From Brevibacterium pigmentatum (GTDB lineage Bacteria > Actinomycetota > Actinomycetes > Actinomycetales > Brevibacteriaceae): DNA of 64,000 bases. The notes beneath the pieces were generated by a model that ran no database searches, was not told the DNA's origin, and was given only the letters and a program-made list of their open reading frames with translations. A program made the position numbers and the translations under genes. The first letter of the stretch is position 1. Each line of letters begins with the position of its first letter. The stretch is from NCBI RefSeq assembly GCF_011617465.1, contig NZ_CP050153.1:3782001-3846000 (forward strand). The letters are read 5' to 3'. This document shows positions 51,717 to 60,015 of this stretch, one piece after another.

Positions 51717-52736
51717 GTGTCACGAGCCCCCATCGGCGCCTTCGAAGCAGAGGTCCTCGCCGTCGACGATCTCAGCCCGTGCTTCCGTCGGGTGACGTTC
51801 GGGGGTGCGGGACTCGAAGACTTCGGCCCGAACACCCACCCTCGTGATCTGCGGATCAAACTCGTCATCCCGCCTCAACGCTCCGCCGCACCGACGTTCG
51901 ATCTGCCGGCATTCCTCACCGAGCAGGAAGCCGCCGGGGTGTCCTGGTACCAGGCCTGGCTGCAGGTCAGCCCCGAGGAGCGCGGTGCGATGCGCACCTA
52001 CACCGTGCGCGAATGGAACGATGCCGACCGCCGACTCGTCATCGACATGGTCCTCCACACCGATGAGCACGGCCATTCGGGCCCCGCAGCCGAATGGGCC
52101 GAGGCCGCCGAGGTGGGGCACCGTCTCCACATCATCGGCCCCTCCCGCACTTCGGAGACGCCGTGCGCCGGGATCGAATTCGCCCCCGGCGATGCCCACC
52201 AGATCCTGCTCGCCGGCGACGAGACCGCCGTACCCGCCATCGCCTCGATCCTCGATTCGCTCAAGGACAGCCGGGCCCGAGGGAAAGCCGTTCTCGAGGT
52301 CCCCAGCGCCGAGGACATCATCGACATGACTGCTCCCGCAGGCTTCGAGATCGAATGGCTGCCGCGCGGGGAAGCCGAATTCGGACAGCTGCTCGAACCC
52401 GCCGTCCGCGAGGCGGTCCGTTCGGAGACCCGGATCCCCGCCGAGGTCGGAGCCGGATCCGCAGGGTCAGCGGGCACCACAGATGGTCCGGTCCGAGAAC
52501 TCGACGACGTCAACATCGACGAGGAGATCCTCTGGGATGTTCCCGCGGCCCTCACCGAGGCGGCTCAGGGAAGTTCGAGTGCCACGGAGAAGGACGACCG
52601 TCCCTTCTATGCCTGGATCGCCGGTGAGGCCGGGCCGGTCAAGCGTCTGCGCCGCTACCTCGTCCAGGAAGTCGGAGTCGACCGCAAGCAGATCGCGTTC
52701 ATGGGCTACTGGCGTCAGGGCAAGGCCGAAGGCTGA
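51717..52736 (+). CDS. Siderophore-interacting protein (ferric-siderophore reductase)
   Basis: This 339-residue SIP/ViuB-family flavoprotein has the FAD-binding motif MRTYTVREWN at about residue 92. The NAD(P)-side motif is ILLAGDETAVPAIASIL and the C-terminal SIP signature is FYAWIAGEAGPVKRLRRYL followed by AFMGYWRQGKAE. An insert of about 50 residues (RIPAEVGAGSAGSAG ...) widens the second domain. It releases iron by reducing the imported ferric siderophore. Translation starts at GTG, 5-6 bases after GAAGGAG. Confidence 0.92.
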   Translation: MSRAPIGAFEAEVLAVDDLSPCFRRVTFGGAGLEDFGPNTHPRDLRIKLVIPPQRSAAPTFDLPAFLTEQEAAGVSWYQAWLQVSPEERGAMRTYTVREWNDADRRLVIDMVLHTDEHGHSGPAAEWAEAAEVGHRLHIIGPSRTSETPCAGIEFAPGDAHQILLAGDETAVPAIASILDSLKDSRARGKAVLEVPSAEDIIDMTAPAGFEIEWLPRGEAEFGQLLEPAVREAVRSETRIPAEVGAGSAGSAGTTDGPVRELDDVNIDEEILWDVPAALTEAAQGSSSATEKDDRPFYAWIAGEAGPVKRLRRYLVQEVGVDRKQIAFMGYWRQGKAEG

Positions 52737-52890
52737 GTCCTCAGACCCGGTTCAGCTGAGCCGTCGCCGTCAGCACCGTCATCTGTGCCTTCGTCGTCGG
52801 CAGCATTGGCTCCACCACAGATCGAGTCTTCGGGCACGAAAACGACGCGTGCGGGTCGGGTTCTGACATTTGCCGACCGCCCGACTGCGT

Positions 52891-54327
52891 TCAGATCTCG
52901 GCGAGCATCTTCCCTGGGTTGAGGATGCCCAGCGGGTCGAGCGCGTTCTTCACGGCCAGCTGGATCCGTCGCGATCCTTCGTCGAGTTCATTCGGCAGCC
53001 AAGCGCGCTTGAGGAACCCGACCCCGTGTTCGCCGGTGATCGTGCCGCCGAGTTCGAGGCCGATGCGCATGATCTCAGCGAACACCCTTTCGGCCTTCGC
53101 CGTCTCGGCCGCATCGCCGGAGTCGAAGAACACCGATGGGTGCATATTTCCGTCGCCGGCGTGCGCGACGAGGGCGATCTCGAGTCCGGATGATGACCGC
53201 AGCTCGGCCAGTCGGTCGCAGAATTCGGGCACGGCGGTGCGCGGCAGGCACACATCGTCGAGCAGCTGACCGCCACCGTGGGCGGTGGCGAACTTCTCAT
53301 AGGCCGGCTGGATCATCCGCCGCGCGGTGATGAGTGCCGCGGAGTCGCTCGGGTCGTCGGAGTACGCGACGTCGAGGGCACCGCAGCGCTGGGCCACCTC
53401 GGTGAAGGCCGACATTGCAGCTTCCGCATCGGTCGGGTTGTCGTCGACCTGCATGATGAGCATCGAACCGGCGTCACCGTCGAGGCCGAAGTCGCCGTAG
53501 TCGTTGAGCATGCGCAGGCTTGCCCCGTCGAGGAATTCGAACAGGCTCGGCACCCCGCCGTCGGCCATGAAGTCGGCGACGGTCTGCAGTCCGCTGCGCT
53601 CATCCGGGAAGGTCGCGATCGCGGTGAACGGCTCGGGCAGGGCGGGCACGAGGCGCAGCGTCGCCTCGACGACGATGCCCAGGGTGCCTTCGGAGCCGAT
53701 GAAGAGGTGACGCATATCGAGCCCGGCCACGCCCTTGGCCGTCTGCGGGCCGAGCGTGGTGATGGACCCGTCGGCCAGAACGACCTTGAGTGAGCGGACA
53801 TAATCCCTGGTCACACCATATTTAACGCAGCAGAGTCCGCCGGCGTTCGTCGCGATGTTTCCGCCGATCGAGGACAGGGCCACCGACCCCGGATCCGGCG
53901 GGTAGGACAGTCCGAACGGGGCGAGGTGGTCCTTGAGGTCCTGGTTGATGATGCCCGGTTGGACGGTGACGAGGCGTTCGGCCTCGTTGACGGCCACGAC
54001 GTCCTTCATCTTAGACACGTTGAGCAGGATCGCTCCTGGTGAGGCGTTCGCGCCTCCCGAGATCCCGGATCTCGCCCCCTGCGGGACGACCGGCACCCGG
54101 TGTGCGCTGGCGAAGGCCATGACCTCTTGGACGTCTTCCGCCGAGGCGGCCCTGACCAGGGCGATCGCCCCTTCACGCGGGCAGAACAGGGCTTCGTCGC
54201 TGGAGTGGGCGTCGATGACGTCCGGGTCAGTCGTCAGCGCACCCGGACTCAGTTTCGCTGTGAGATGCTCGAGTGCCGCCGGGTCGAGGGCGGGGAAGTC
54301 GGGTGCGGTGGACGTCGGGGTCGTCAA
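52891..54327 (-). CDS. FAD-linked glycolate/D-lactate-type oxidase (GlcD-like)
   Basis: This 478-residue protein has the FAD_binding_4 fold (VVPQGARSGISGGANASPGAILLN) and the C-terminal FAD_oxidase_C with metal-site histidines (LVAHAGDGNMHPSVFF, TGEHGVGFLKR). It oxidises a 2-hydroxy acid such as glycolate or D-lactate and passes electrons to the chain or another acceptor. No GlcE/GlcF or Fe-S partner is adjacent, so it may act alone. The start is TTG at 54327, 5 bases after GAGGAG. Confidence 0.87.
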   Translation of the reverse strand: MTTPTSTAPDFPALDPAALEHLTAKLSPGALTTDPDVIDAHSSDEALFCPREGAIALVRAASAEDVQEVMAFASAHRVPVVPQGARSGISGGANASPGAILLNVSKMKDVVAVNEAERLVTVQPGIINQDLKDHLAPFGLSYPPDPGSVALSSIGGNIATNAGGLCCVKYGVTRDYVRSLKVVLADGSITTLGPQTAKGVAGLDMRHLFIGSEGTLGIVVEATLRLVPALPEPFTAIATFPDERSGLQTVADFMADGGVPSLFEFLDGASLRMLNDYGDFGLDGDAGSMLIMQVDDNPTDAEAAMSAFTEVAQRCGALDVAYSDDPSDSAALITARRMIQPAYEKFATAHGGGQLLDDVCLPRTAVPEFCDRLAELRSSSGLEIALVAHAGDGNMHPSVFFDSGDAAETAKAERVFAEIMRIGLELGGTITGEHGVGFLKRAWLPNELDEGSRRIQLAVKNALDPLGILNPGKMLAEI

Positions 54328-54418
54328 TTGTGCTCCTCGGATCGGTGGGGCGAAGGCGGACGGCGGGCGAGTACGGAACGGTCGGCCGCCTCGGCGAGGT
54401 GTGGTACCGCGAGGACCG

Positions 54419-55783
54419 TCACTTCAGTTTCGCGTCCAGGTTATCCGGTGCGGGAGCGGCTCTGAGGATGAGGGTGACGATGCCCGCGGCGACCATGGCT
54501 GCGCCGACGACCCACATGCCCGCGTTCTGGGTGCCGGTGAGGTCGGCCAGCCAGCCGGTGATGTAGGGGGCGAAGAAGCCCGCGGAGTTGCCGAGCGAGT
54601 TGATGAGCGCGAGGCCCGCTGCGGCGCCGGCTCCGGCGAGGAAGGTCTGCGGCAGCGGCCAGAAGGTCGGCAGGGCCGCGCAGATCGCCATGCAGGTGAT
54701 CGTCACGGCGATCATCGTCGTGAACGGCGAGGACAGGTAGAGGGCTATCGGGATCGCCACTCCGCCGATGAACAGCGGCAGGGCGACATGCCAGACTCGT
54801 TCGCCGGTGCGGTCGCCGTGGCGGGACCAGAAGTACATGGCCAAGGCGCCGAAGATGTAGGGGATGGCCGTGATGAGGCCGATCTCGACGATCGAGTATT
54901 CGACGCCGAAGGACTCCTGGAAGCCGGCGATGATCGTGGGGAGGAAGAAGCTCATGGCGTAGAGGCCGTAGACCATGCCGAAGTAGACGAAGGACAGGGC
55001 CCACACGCGCGGCTGCAGCAGCGAGCGGCGGACCGGGTAGTGGAAGGTCTCTTCCTTGCTCTTCTCCTCGGCGTCCATCGTCGCCTGCAGCCAGTTGCGC
55101 TCTTCGGCGCTCAGCCACTTCGCATCGCGCGGACGGTCGGTGAGGTAGAAGATGCACATGATGCCGAGCAGAATCGCGGGCACACCTTCGATGATGAACA
55201 TGAAGCGCCAACCGGCGAAGTCCTCGAAGATCGCGTTGCCGCTGGAGATCAGCCACGACGACAGGGGCGACCCGACGACGCTGGAGAGCGGAATGGCGAG
55301 CATGAAGAGGGCCGTGGCCCGGGCGCGCATCGAGGTCGGGAACCAGTATGTGAGGTAGAGGATGATGCCGGGGAAGAATCCCGCCTCGGCAACGCCGAGG
55401 AGGAACCGCAGGACGTAGAGCCATCCGTGGTTGGGCACGAAGGCCATGGCCGCCGCGACGATTCCCCAGCTGATGAGGATGCGGGCGAGCCAGATGCGTG
55501 CGCCGAACTTGTGCAGAGCGAGGTTCGAGGGCACTTCGAGGATGAGGTAGCCGAAGAAGAAGATGCCTGCGGCGAACCCGAACTGCGTCGCGTTCATTGC
55601 GAGGTCTTCGTTCATCCCGCCCGGCCCGGCGATGCCGATGTTCGTCCGATCGAGGTAGTTGATGAAGTACATCGCGATGACGAACGGGATGAGACGGATG
55701 AGGACCTTGCGCAGGGTCCTCTTCTCCAGTGCCGAACCGGCGGGGGTCTGTCCGCTCACAGGCGGGCTCACCTCGGATGACAT
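54419..55783 (-). CDS. MFS transporter, anion:cation symporter family
   Basis: This 454-residue protein has 12 helices and ACS-family signatures: YFINYLDRTNIGIAGPGGMNEDL at helix 1, LGVAEAGFFPGIILYLTYWFP at helices 4-5 and a central loop with NWLQATMDAEEKSKEE. Members take up organic anions such as hexuronates, tartrate or phthalate. The start at 55783 follows GAAGGAG. It lies 91 bases upstream of the FAD oxidase gene on the same strand, so uptake and oxidation of the same hydroxy acid is likely (inference). Confidence 0.88.
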   Translation of the reverse strand: MSSEVSPPVSGQTPAGSALEKRTLRKVLIRLIPFVIAMYFINYLDRTNIGIAGPGGMNEDLAMNATQFGFAAGIFFFGYLILEVPSNLALHKFGARIWLARILISWGIVAAAMAFVPNHGWLYVLRFLLGVAEAGFFPGIILYLTYWFPTSMRARATALFMLAIPLSSVVGSPLSSWLISSGNAIFEDFAGWRFMFIIEGVPAILLGIMCIFYLTDRPRDAKWLSAEERNWLQATMDAEEKSKEETFHYPVRRSLLQPRVWALSFVYFGMVYGLYAMSFFLPTIIAGFQESFGVEYSIVEIGLITAIPYIFGALAMYFWSRHGDRTGERVWHVALPLFIGGVAIPIALYLSSPFTTMIAVTITCMAICAALPTFWPLPQTFLAGAGAAAGLALINSLGNSAGFFAPYITGWLADLTGTQNAGMWVVGAAMVAAGIVTLILRAAPAPDNLDAKLK

Positions 55784-55944
55784 GGGATCTCCTTCGATCA
55801 GGTCGGGCCACGGTGGTGGCGCGGGGATGCGCCGCGAACATGGTCGTCGGCGCATGATGGCAACACATTACGACAGCAGGGGCGGCTGACCTAGCGTTCG
55901 CAGCAAAAGTACCGAATACCGGGACGGGGACTTCAATCGACTCA

Positions 55945-56004
55945 TTCAAGCCGGCGCGCGGATGTCGAACCGTGCTCGACTCGACATCCGCGTTCCGCCT
56001 TGAA
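55945..56004. repeat. Imperfect palindrome upstream of the DUF2332 gene
   Basis: Left arm 55945-55968 begins TTCAAGCCGG and ends CGCGGATGTCGA. The right arm 55981-56004 is its reverse complement with 3 mismatches in 24 bases, and a 12-base loop. It lies between divergent genes, so termination is not the obvious role. The same family recurs at 57137. Confidence 0.85.
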
Positions 56005-56090
56005 CGACGTTTCGGTTGCCCGCTCACCGTCGGGCAACTGATCGGTACGATGAAGTCACTGAGGCGCGGATACCACTGCAAGGGGGCGAC

Positions 56091-57116
56091 ATGCAGCCGA
56101 TAACGGAACTCGAAGCCGAAACCCTGCGCGACTACTACGGCAAGTTCGCCCGCCTCGAAGCAGCCGGTACCTCCCCGATCTATACCGCTTGGGCTGAAGG
56201 CGTGGCCGCCGATGACGAGGTCATCGCCCTGTTGCTCGAGCTTCCCCGACCGAAGCGCCAAGCCAACCTTCTCTTCGCCGCGGCCCGCCACCTCGGCGCC
56301 GGTGAGGGCACCTATGCTGACCTGCGCGCATGGCTGCTCAGACATTGGGACGACGTTCGGGAGCTCATGCTTGCCCGGTCGACACAGACGAACGAGGCCG
56401 GTCGCTGTGCGACGCTGCTCCCCGCGCTCGCACGGATTCCCGGCCCGCTCGCGCTCATGGAGGTCGGCGCCTCGGCGGGGCTCTGCCTCTATCCCGACCG
56501 ATACAGCTACCGATTCACCGTCACCGGGTCGTCCGGTTCAGATTCCGCGCAGTCGACGACGCTCGACCCTGCGGATGGTCCGAGCGCGGTCGTGCTCGAC
56601 TGCGAACTGACGAATGTCTCGGTGCCAGAGCGCCTCCCCGAGGTCGCGTGGCGCGCCGGAATCGATCTCAATCCCCTTGATATCACCGATGGTGACCAGC
56701 GGGAATGGCTGACGTCGCTGATCTGGCCCGAACATGAGGCGAGGCGGGAGCGCCTCCTCGCCGCTGCCTCGATCGCGGCCGCCGATCCCCCGCATCTCGT
56801 CCGCGGCGACCTGCTCGACACCGTCGAATCCCTGCTTGCCGAGGTGCCCGCCGGGACCCAGCCGGTCGTCTTCCACAGCGCGGTGCTGGCCTATGTCGAC
56901 GCCGAGGTGCGTGCCTGCTTCGCTTCGCTCATGCGATCGCGTGATGACGTCGTGTGGATCAGCAACGAGGGAGCGGGCGTCCTGCCTGACACTCCTGCGC
57001 AGCTCGAGACGCTCGGGGTCGAAGCCGATGGGCGATTCGTCCTCAGCGTCGACGGCCGAGCTGTCGCTCTGGCTGGACCGCACGGGCAGAGCTTCACCGG
57101 CCTGCCGCAGTCCTGA
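56091..57116 (+). CDS. DUF2332 family protein
   Basis: This 341-residue protein opens LRDYYGKFARLEAAGTSPIYTAWAEGVAADDEVIALL. It contains the DUF2332 core LPALARIPGPLALMEVGASAGLCLYPDRYSYRF, a glycine loop resembling a methyltransferase SAM-binding motif (EVGASAGL). Related proteins are cytoplasmic and of unknown function. ATG 56091 follows AAGGGGG by 5 bases; a longer frame from 56016 overlaps no ribosome site. The gene is bracketed on both sides by related palindromes. Confidence 0.85.
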   Translation: MQPITELEAETLRDYYGKFARLEAAGTSPIYTAWAEGVAADDEVIALLLELPRPKRQANLLFAAARHLGAGEGTYADLRAWLLRHWDDVRELMLARSTQTNEAGRCATLLPALARIPGPLALMEVGASAGLCLYPDRYSYRFTVTGSSGSDSAQSTTLDPADGPSAVVLDCELTNVSVPERLPEVAWRAGIDLNPLDITDGDQREWLTSLIWPEHEARRERLLAAASIAAADPPHLVRGDLLDTVESLLAEVPAGTQPVVFHSAVLAYVDAEVRACFASLMRSRDDVVWISNEGAGVLPDTPAQLETLGVEADGRFVLSVDGRAVALAGPHGQSFTGLPQS

Positions 57117-57136
57117 TGCGCGGCCCGGACCCCTCG

Positions 57137-57207
57137 TTCAAGCCGCAACGCGGATGTCACGCCGTGCACGGGTAGACATCTGCGCGCCGCTTTGATCGAC
57201 GCGTCGA
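57137..57207. repeat. Imperfect palindrome downstream of the DUF2332 gene
   Basis: Left arm 57137-57158 (TTCAAGCCG ... CGCGGATGTC) faces a right arm at 57175-57196 (GACATCTGCG ... TTTGAT), with several mismatches. The left arm closely matches the element at 55945. A 12-base palindrome TCGACGCGTCGA (57196-57207) abuts it. It lies between convergent genes. Confidence 0.8.
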
Positions 57208-57228
57208 GGCGCCGCCGCACCCCCACAT

Positions 57229-58410
57229 TCACGCCCAACCGACGACGAGGCGGGCCGCCTCGGCGGGGATCATCGGATCGACTCCGGTGAGGTCGGCAAA
57301 GCGGCGCAGACGATTCGCCACCGTATTGCGATGGCAGAACAGCTGCGCGGCAGACGCACCGATGCTCCCCGAAGCGAGGTAGACCTGCACCGCCTCGATG
57401 AGGCGCTCCCGCTCGATCGGACCGCAGGCGGCCAGCGCGGACTCGACATCGGCGAGGATCGGATTGCCGGCGGCATTGAGCGACCGTGCGGCCAACCGCG
57501 CCCACCCGCTGCGCCACGTCATCGCAGACGTCTCATCAGCGGCGATGACATCAGCGAGGTCACGTGCGGTCAGCGCCGACCGCCGCAGGGTGCCGATCCC
57601 TTCGGCGCGCACATACCCCACCCTCGCCTCGGCGATCCTGGTGGCGAGCGCCGTCGTCGGATGACCGGCACCGCCCGGCACCGGACTGAAAGCGATGAAA
57701 ACCTCGCCGAGGTGGTGCGTGAACATGGTCCCGCCCGCGCGGACATGATCGGAGATGATCACCCGCAGGGCCCGGACATCGTCCCCGGTGGCGGCGACGA
57801 CGAGCAGCGGTGAGTCCACATCGAGTCCGAGGCCGGTCGCGATCCTCGACAGACGCTCACTCGTCGGATCGGGATCATCGAAGAGGCTTGCGATGAGTCC
57901 GGCATGCACCGAATCCTCTTCCGCGCGCATCCGAGTGCGCTCGGCGGTATAGGCCTGTTGGACCTGGGAGACGTACTCATCGACGGTGGACAGGACGATG
58001 CCGGTGTGCCTGATGACGAGTTCCGCATCCTCCTGGTTCGCCACTCGGGTGAGCACTTCCCAGAGCACATTGAAGTCATGGCGGATCGCGGTCATGAGCG
58101 CCTCGAGCGGGATGCCCGCACGAGCCCGCGACACTCCGACCTCGGTCGAAACCGACACTGGCCCGTCGAACCCACCGGATCGCAGTCCCTCGATGAGGGT
58201 GGAGAAGGAGGCCCGACCGGTCCGCCGCAGCTCCGAGACCGGAATCGGGGCGGGATCGTAGCCGGAGACCGTGACGACGCGGGTCATGAATCGCTCGGTC
58301 AGCTCGTCGAGGTCGAGAGCGTCGAGGAGTTCCAGCCAGCGGCGTTCGTCTCCGGGCTCCGGACGGTCCCGAAGCTGTCGTGTGCCCGCAAATCCGTCAT
58401 GTTCATCCAT
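57229..58410 (-). CDS. PucR-type regulator
   Basis: This 393-residue protein (ATG 58410) has a RsbRD/CdaR-like N-terminal helical domain and a central PucR GGDEF-like region. The C-terminal HTH_30 is at the end (LIEAVQVYLASGSIGASAAQLF, HRNTVANRLRRFADLTG). A TTG at 58452 would add 14 residues but has no better ribosome site. It is divergent from the MHS transporter and likely controls the 58.6-63.1 kb catabolic genes. A 14-base palindrome stands just upstream. Confidence 0.88.
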   Translation of the reverse strand: MDEHDGFAGTRQLRDRPEPGDERRWLELLDALDLDELTERFMTRVVTVSGYDPAPIPVSELRRTGRASFSTLIEGLRSGGFDGPVSVSTEVGVSRARAGIPLEALMTAIRHDFNVLWEVLTRVANQEDAELVIRHTGIVLSTVDEYVSQVQQAYTAERTRMRAEEDSVHAGLIASLFDDPDPTSERLSRIATGLGLDVDSPLLVVAATGDDVRALRVIISDHVRAGGTMFTHHLGEVFIAFSPVPGGAGHPTTALATRIAEARVGYVRAEGIGTLRRSALTARDLADVIAADETSAMTWRSGWARLAARSLNAAGNPILADVESALAACGPIERERLIEAVQVYLASGSIGASAAQLFCHRNTVANRLRRFADLTGVDPMIPAEAARLVVGWA

Positions 58411-58426
58411 CACAGCATCCAGAATA

Positions 58427-58440
58427 TGTGCATATGCACA
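58427..58440. promoter_or_regulatory. Candidate PucR operator
   Basis: The perfect palindrome TGTGCATATGCACA lies 16 bases before the regulator start, in the gap shared with the divergent MHS transporter gene. Confidence 0.55.
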
Positions 58441-58599
58441 AGCAAGGTCCAAATTTCGGCGACAAATGTGCCTGGATCAGGACATGTGGCACTCTGTAAG
58501 GTCGATACCTGCCGGTCGAACACCTCGATCGACCGCTGCACCACCCGCACCCGGACTCGGCCGACCAGGCCCAGGTCCCCGGACTCGACGGAGAGAACC

Positions 58600-59931
58600 A
58601 TGAGCGAGCAGAACACCACGGCGTCCGCCGAGCTCAATGCCACAACGGAACTGAGCGTCAAGGACGCGAACAAGGTCGCCGCCGGCGCCCTGATCGGCAC
58701 CGCCCTCGAGTGGTACGACTTCTTCCTCTTCTCGGCAGCGGCCGCCCTGGTCTTCAACGTCCAGTACTTCACCAGCGAGAACGCCACGGCCGCCGCCATG
58801 GCCTCCTTCGCCACCTTCGGTGTCGGACTGGCAGCTCGTCCCATCGGCGGTCTGATCTTCGGCCGCATGGGCGACAAGATCGGTCGGCGCAAGGTCCTGC
58901 TCATCACGATCATCGGCATCGGCATCGTCACCGGCCTCATCGGCCTCCTGCCGACCTATGCTGCGATCGGCTTCGCCGCTCCCGCCCTGCTCGTGCTCCT
59001 GCGCATCCTCCAGGGTCTCTTCGTCGGCGGCGAGTGGTCGGGCGCGATGACCCTCGTCGTCGAGAACGCCCCGCTCCACCTGCGTGCCCGTTATGCGGCG
59101 ATCCCGCAGATCGGCTCCCCGATCGGCACGATCCTGTCCTCCGGCGGCTTCTTCGTCATGACCTTGGTGTTCTCACAGGACAGCTTCGACTCATTCGGCT
59201 GGAGGATCCCGTTCCTCGTGGCCCTGCCGCTGCTCGTCGTCGCCGTCTACCTTCGCTCCCGCCTTGAAGAGTCCCCGGTCTTCCGTCAGCTCGAAGAGTC
59301 CGGCGAGGTCGAGAAGAGCCCCATCCGCACCACCTTCCGTGACTCGTGGAAGCAGATCATCATCGGCATGGCCGCGGCTCTCCTCGGCGTCGGCGGCTTC
59401 TACCTCGTCACCGCTTTCTGCGTCTGGTACGGCGTCAACGTCCTCGGCTACGACGATTCGCTCCTCCTGCTCGGCAGCATGGTCGCGGCCGCCGTCGAAA
59501 TCCTCGCCCTGATCTGGGGCGGTGCCCTGGGAACGAAGTACGGAGCCTCGAAGGTCATCCTCTGGGGTGGAATCGCCTCGGCGGTCGTCGCGGTTCCCGC
59601 GTTCTTCATGTTCGAGTCCGGCAACCCGGTCCTCGTCGTCATCGCCATGACCCTGGCCGTGTCCACCCTGTCCCTGCCCTACGCGGCCTCGGGCACCGTG
59701 CTCACCGGACTGTTCCCCGCCACCACCCGCTACACGGGTGTGGGCATGGCGCAGAACGCCGCAGGCATGCTCTCCGGGTTCATCCCGCTGCTGGCCACGA
59801 GCTTCGTCGCCTCCGCCGGCGACCACTGGTGGCCGGCCGCCGCAATGCTCGTCTTCCTCTCCCTGTTCACGGCTTTCGCCGGCTTTGTCGCTCCTCGGAT
59901 GAGCGTCGACCTGCCCGGCTTCAAACACTGA
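58600..59931 (+). CDS. MFS transporter, MHS family
   Basis: This 443-residue, 12-helix protein has the MHS signatures AGALIGTALEWYDFFLFSAAA at helix 1, MGDKIGRRKVLLITI in loop 2-3 and LQGLFVGGEWSGAMTLVVENA at helices 4-5. Family members are proton symporters for organic acids or betaines. GGAGAG precedes the ATG at 58600. It is the first gene of a probable operon with the ThDP enzyme and the amidohydrolase. Confidence 0.9.
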   Translation: MSEQNTTASAELNATTELSVKDANKVAAGALIGTALEWYDFFLFSAAAALVFNVQYFTSENATAAAMASFATFGVGLAARPIGGLIFGRMGDKIGRRKVLLITIIGIGIVTGLIGLLPTYAAIGFAAPALLVLLRILQGLFVGGEWSGAMTLVVENAPLHLRARYAAIPQIGSPIGTILSSGGFFVMTLVFSQDSFDSFGWRIPFLVALPLLVVAVYLRSRLEESPVFRQLEESGEVEKSPIRTTFRDSWKQIIIGMAAALLGVGGFYLVTAFCVWYGVNVLGYDDSLLLLGSMVAAAVEILALIWGGALGTKYGASKVILWGGIASAVVAVPAFFMFESGNPVLVVIAMTLAVSTLSLPYAASGTVLTGLFPATTRYTGVGMAQNAAGMLSGFIPLLATSFVASAGDHWWPAAAMLVFLSLFTAFAGFVAPRMSVDLPGFKH

Positions 59932-59941
59932 GAACCGCACA

Positions 59942-59980
59942 GCGCTGAGAACCCAGCGCAGCACCGGGCCGGGAGACCCG
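59942..59980 (+). other. Hairpins between transporter and ThDP gene
   Basis: GCGCTG-AGAACC-CAGCGC (59942-59959) is followed by a CCGGG/CCCGG stem. They sit 10 bases past the transporter stop and could attenuate read-through or set mRNA stability. Confidence 0.4.
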
Positions 59981-60015
59981 GACCTCACACCGTTCGATCG
60001 TCGAAAGGACACCCA

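Noticed and set aside
53933..55780. 615-codon open frame on the plus strand
   Set aside because: It lies antisense to the FAD oxidase and MFS transporter genes, whose minus-strand products match known families in detail. The plus-strand product is low-complexity with no domain.
57904..58599. Upstream extension of the MHS transporter frame
   Set aside because: It runs antisense through the PucR gene; the ATG at 58600 starts the usual family N-terminus with a ribosome site.
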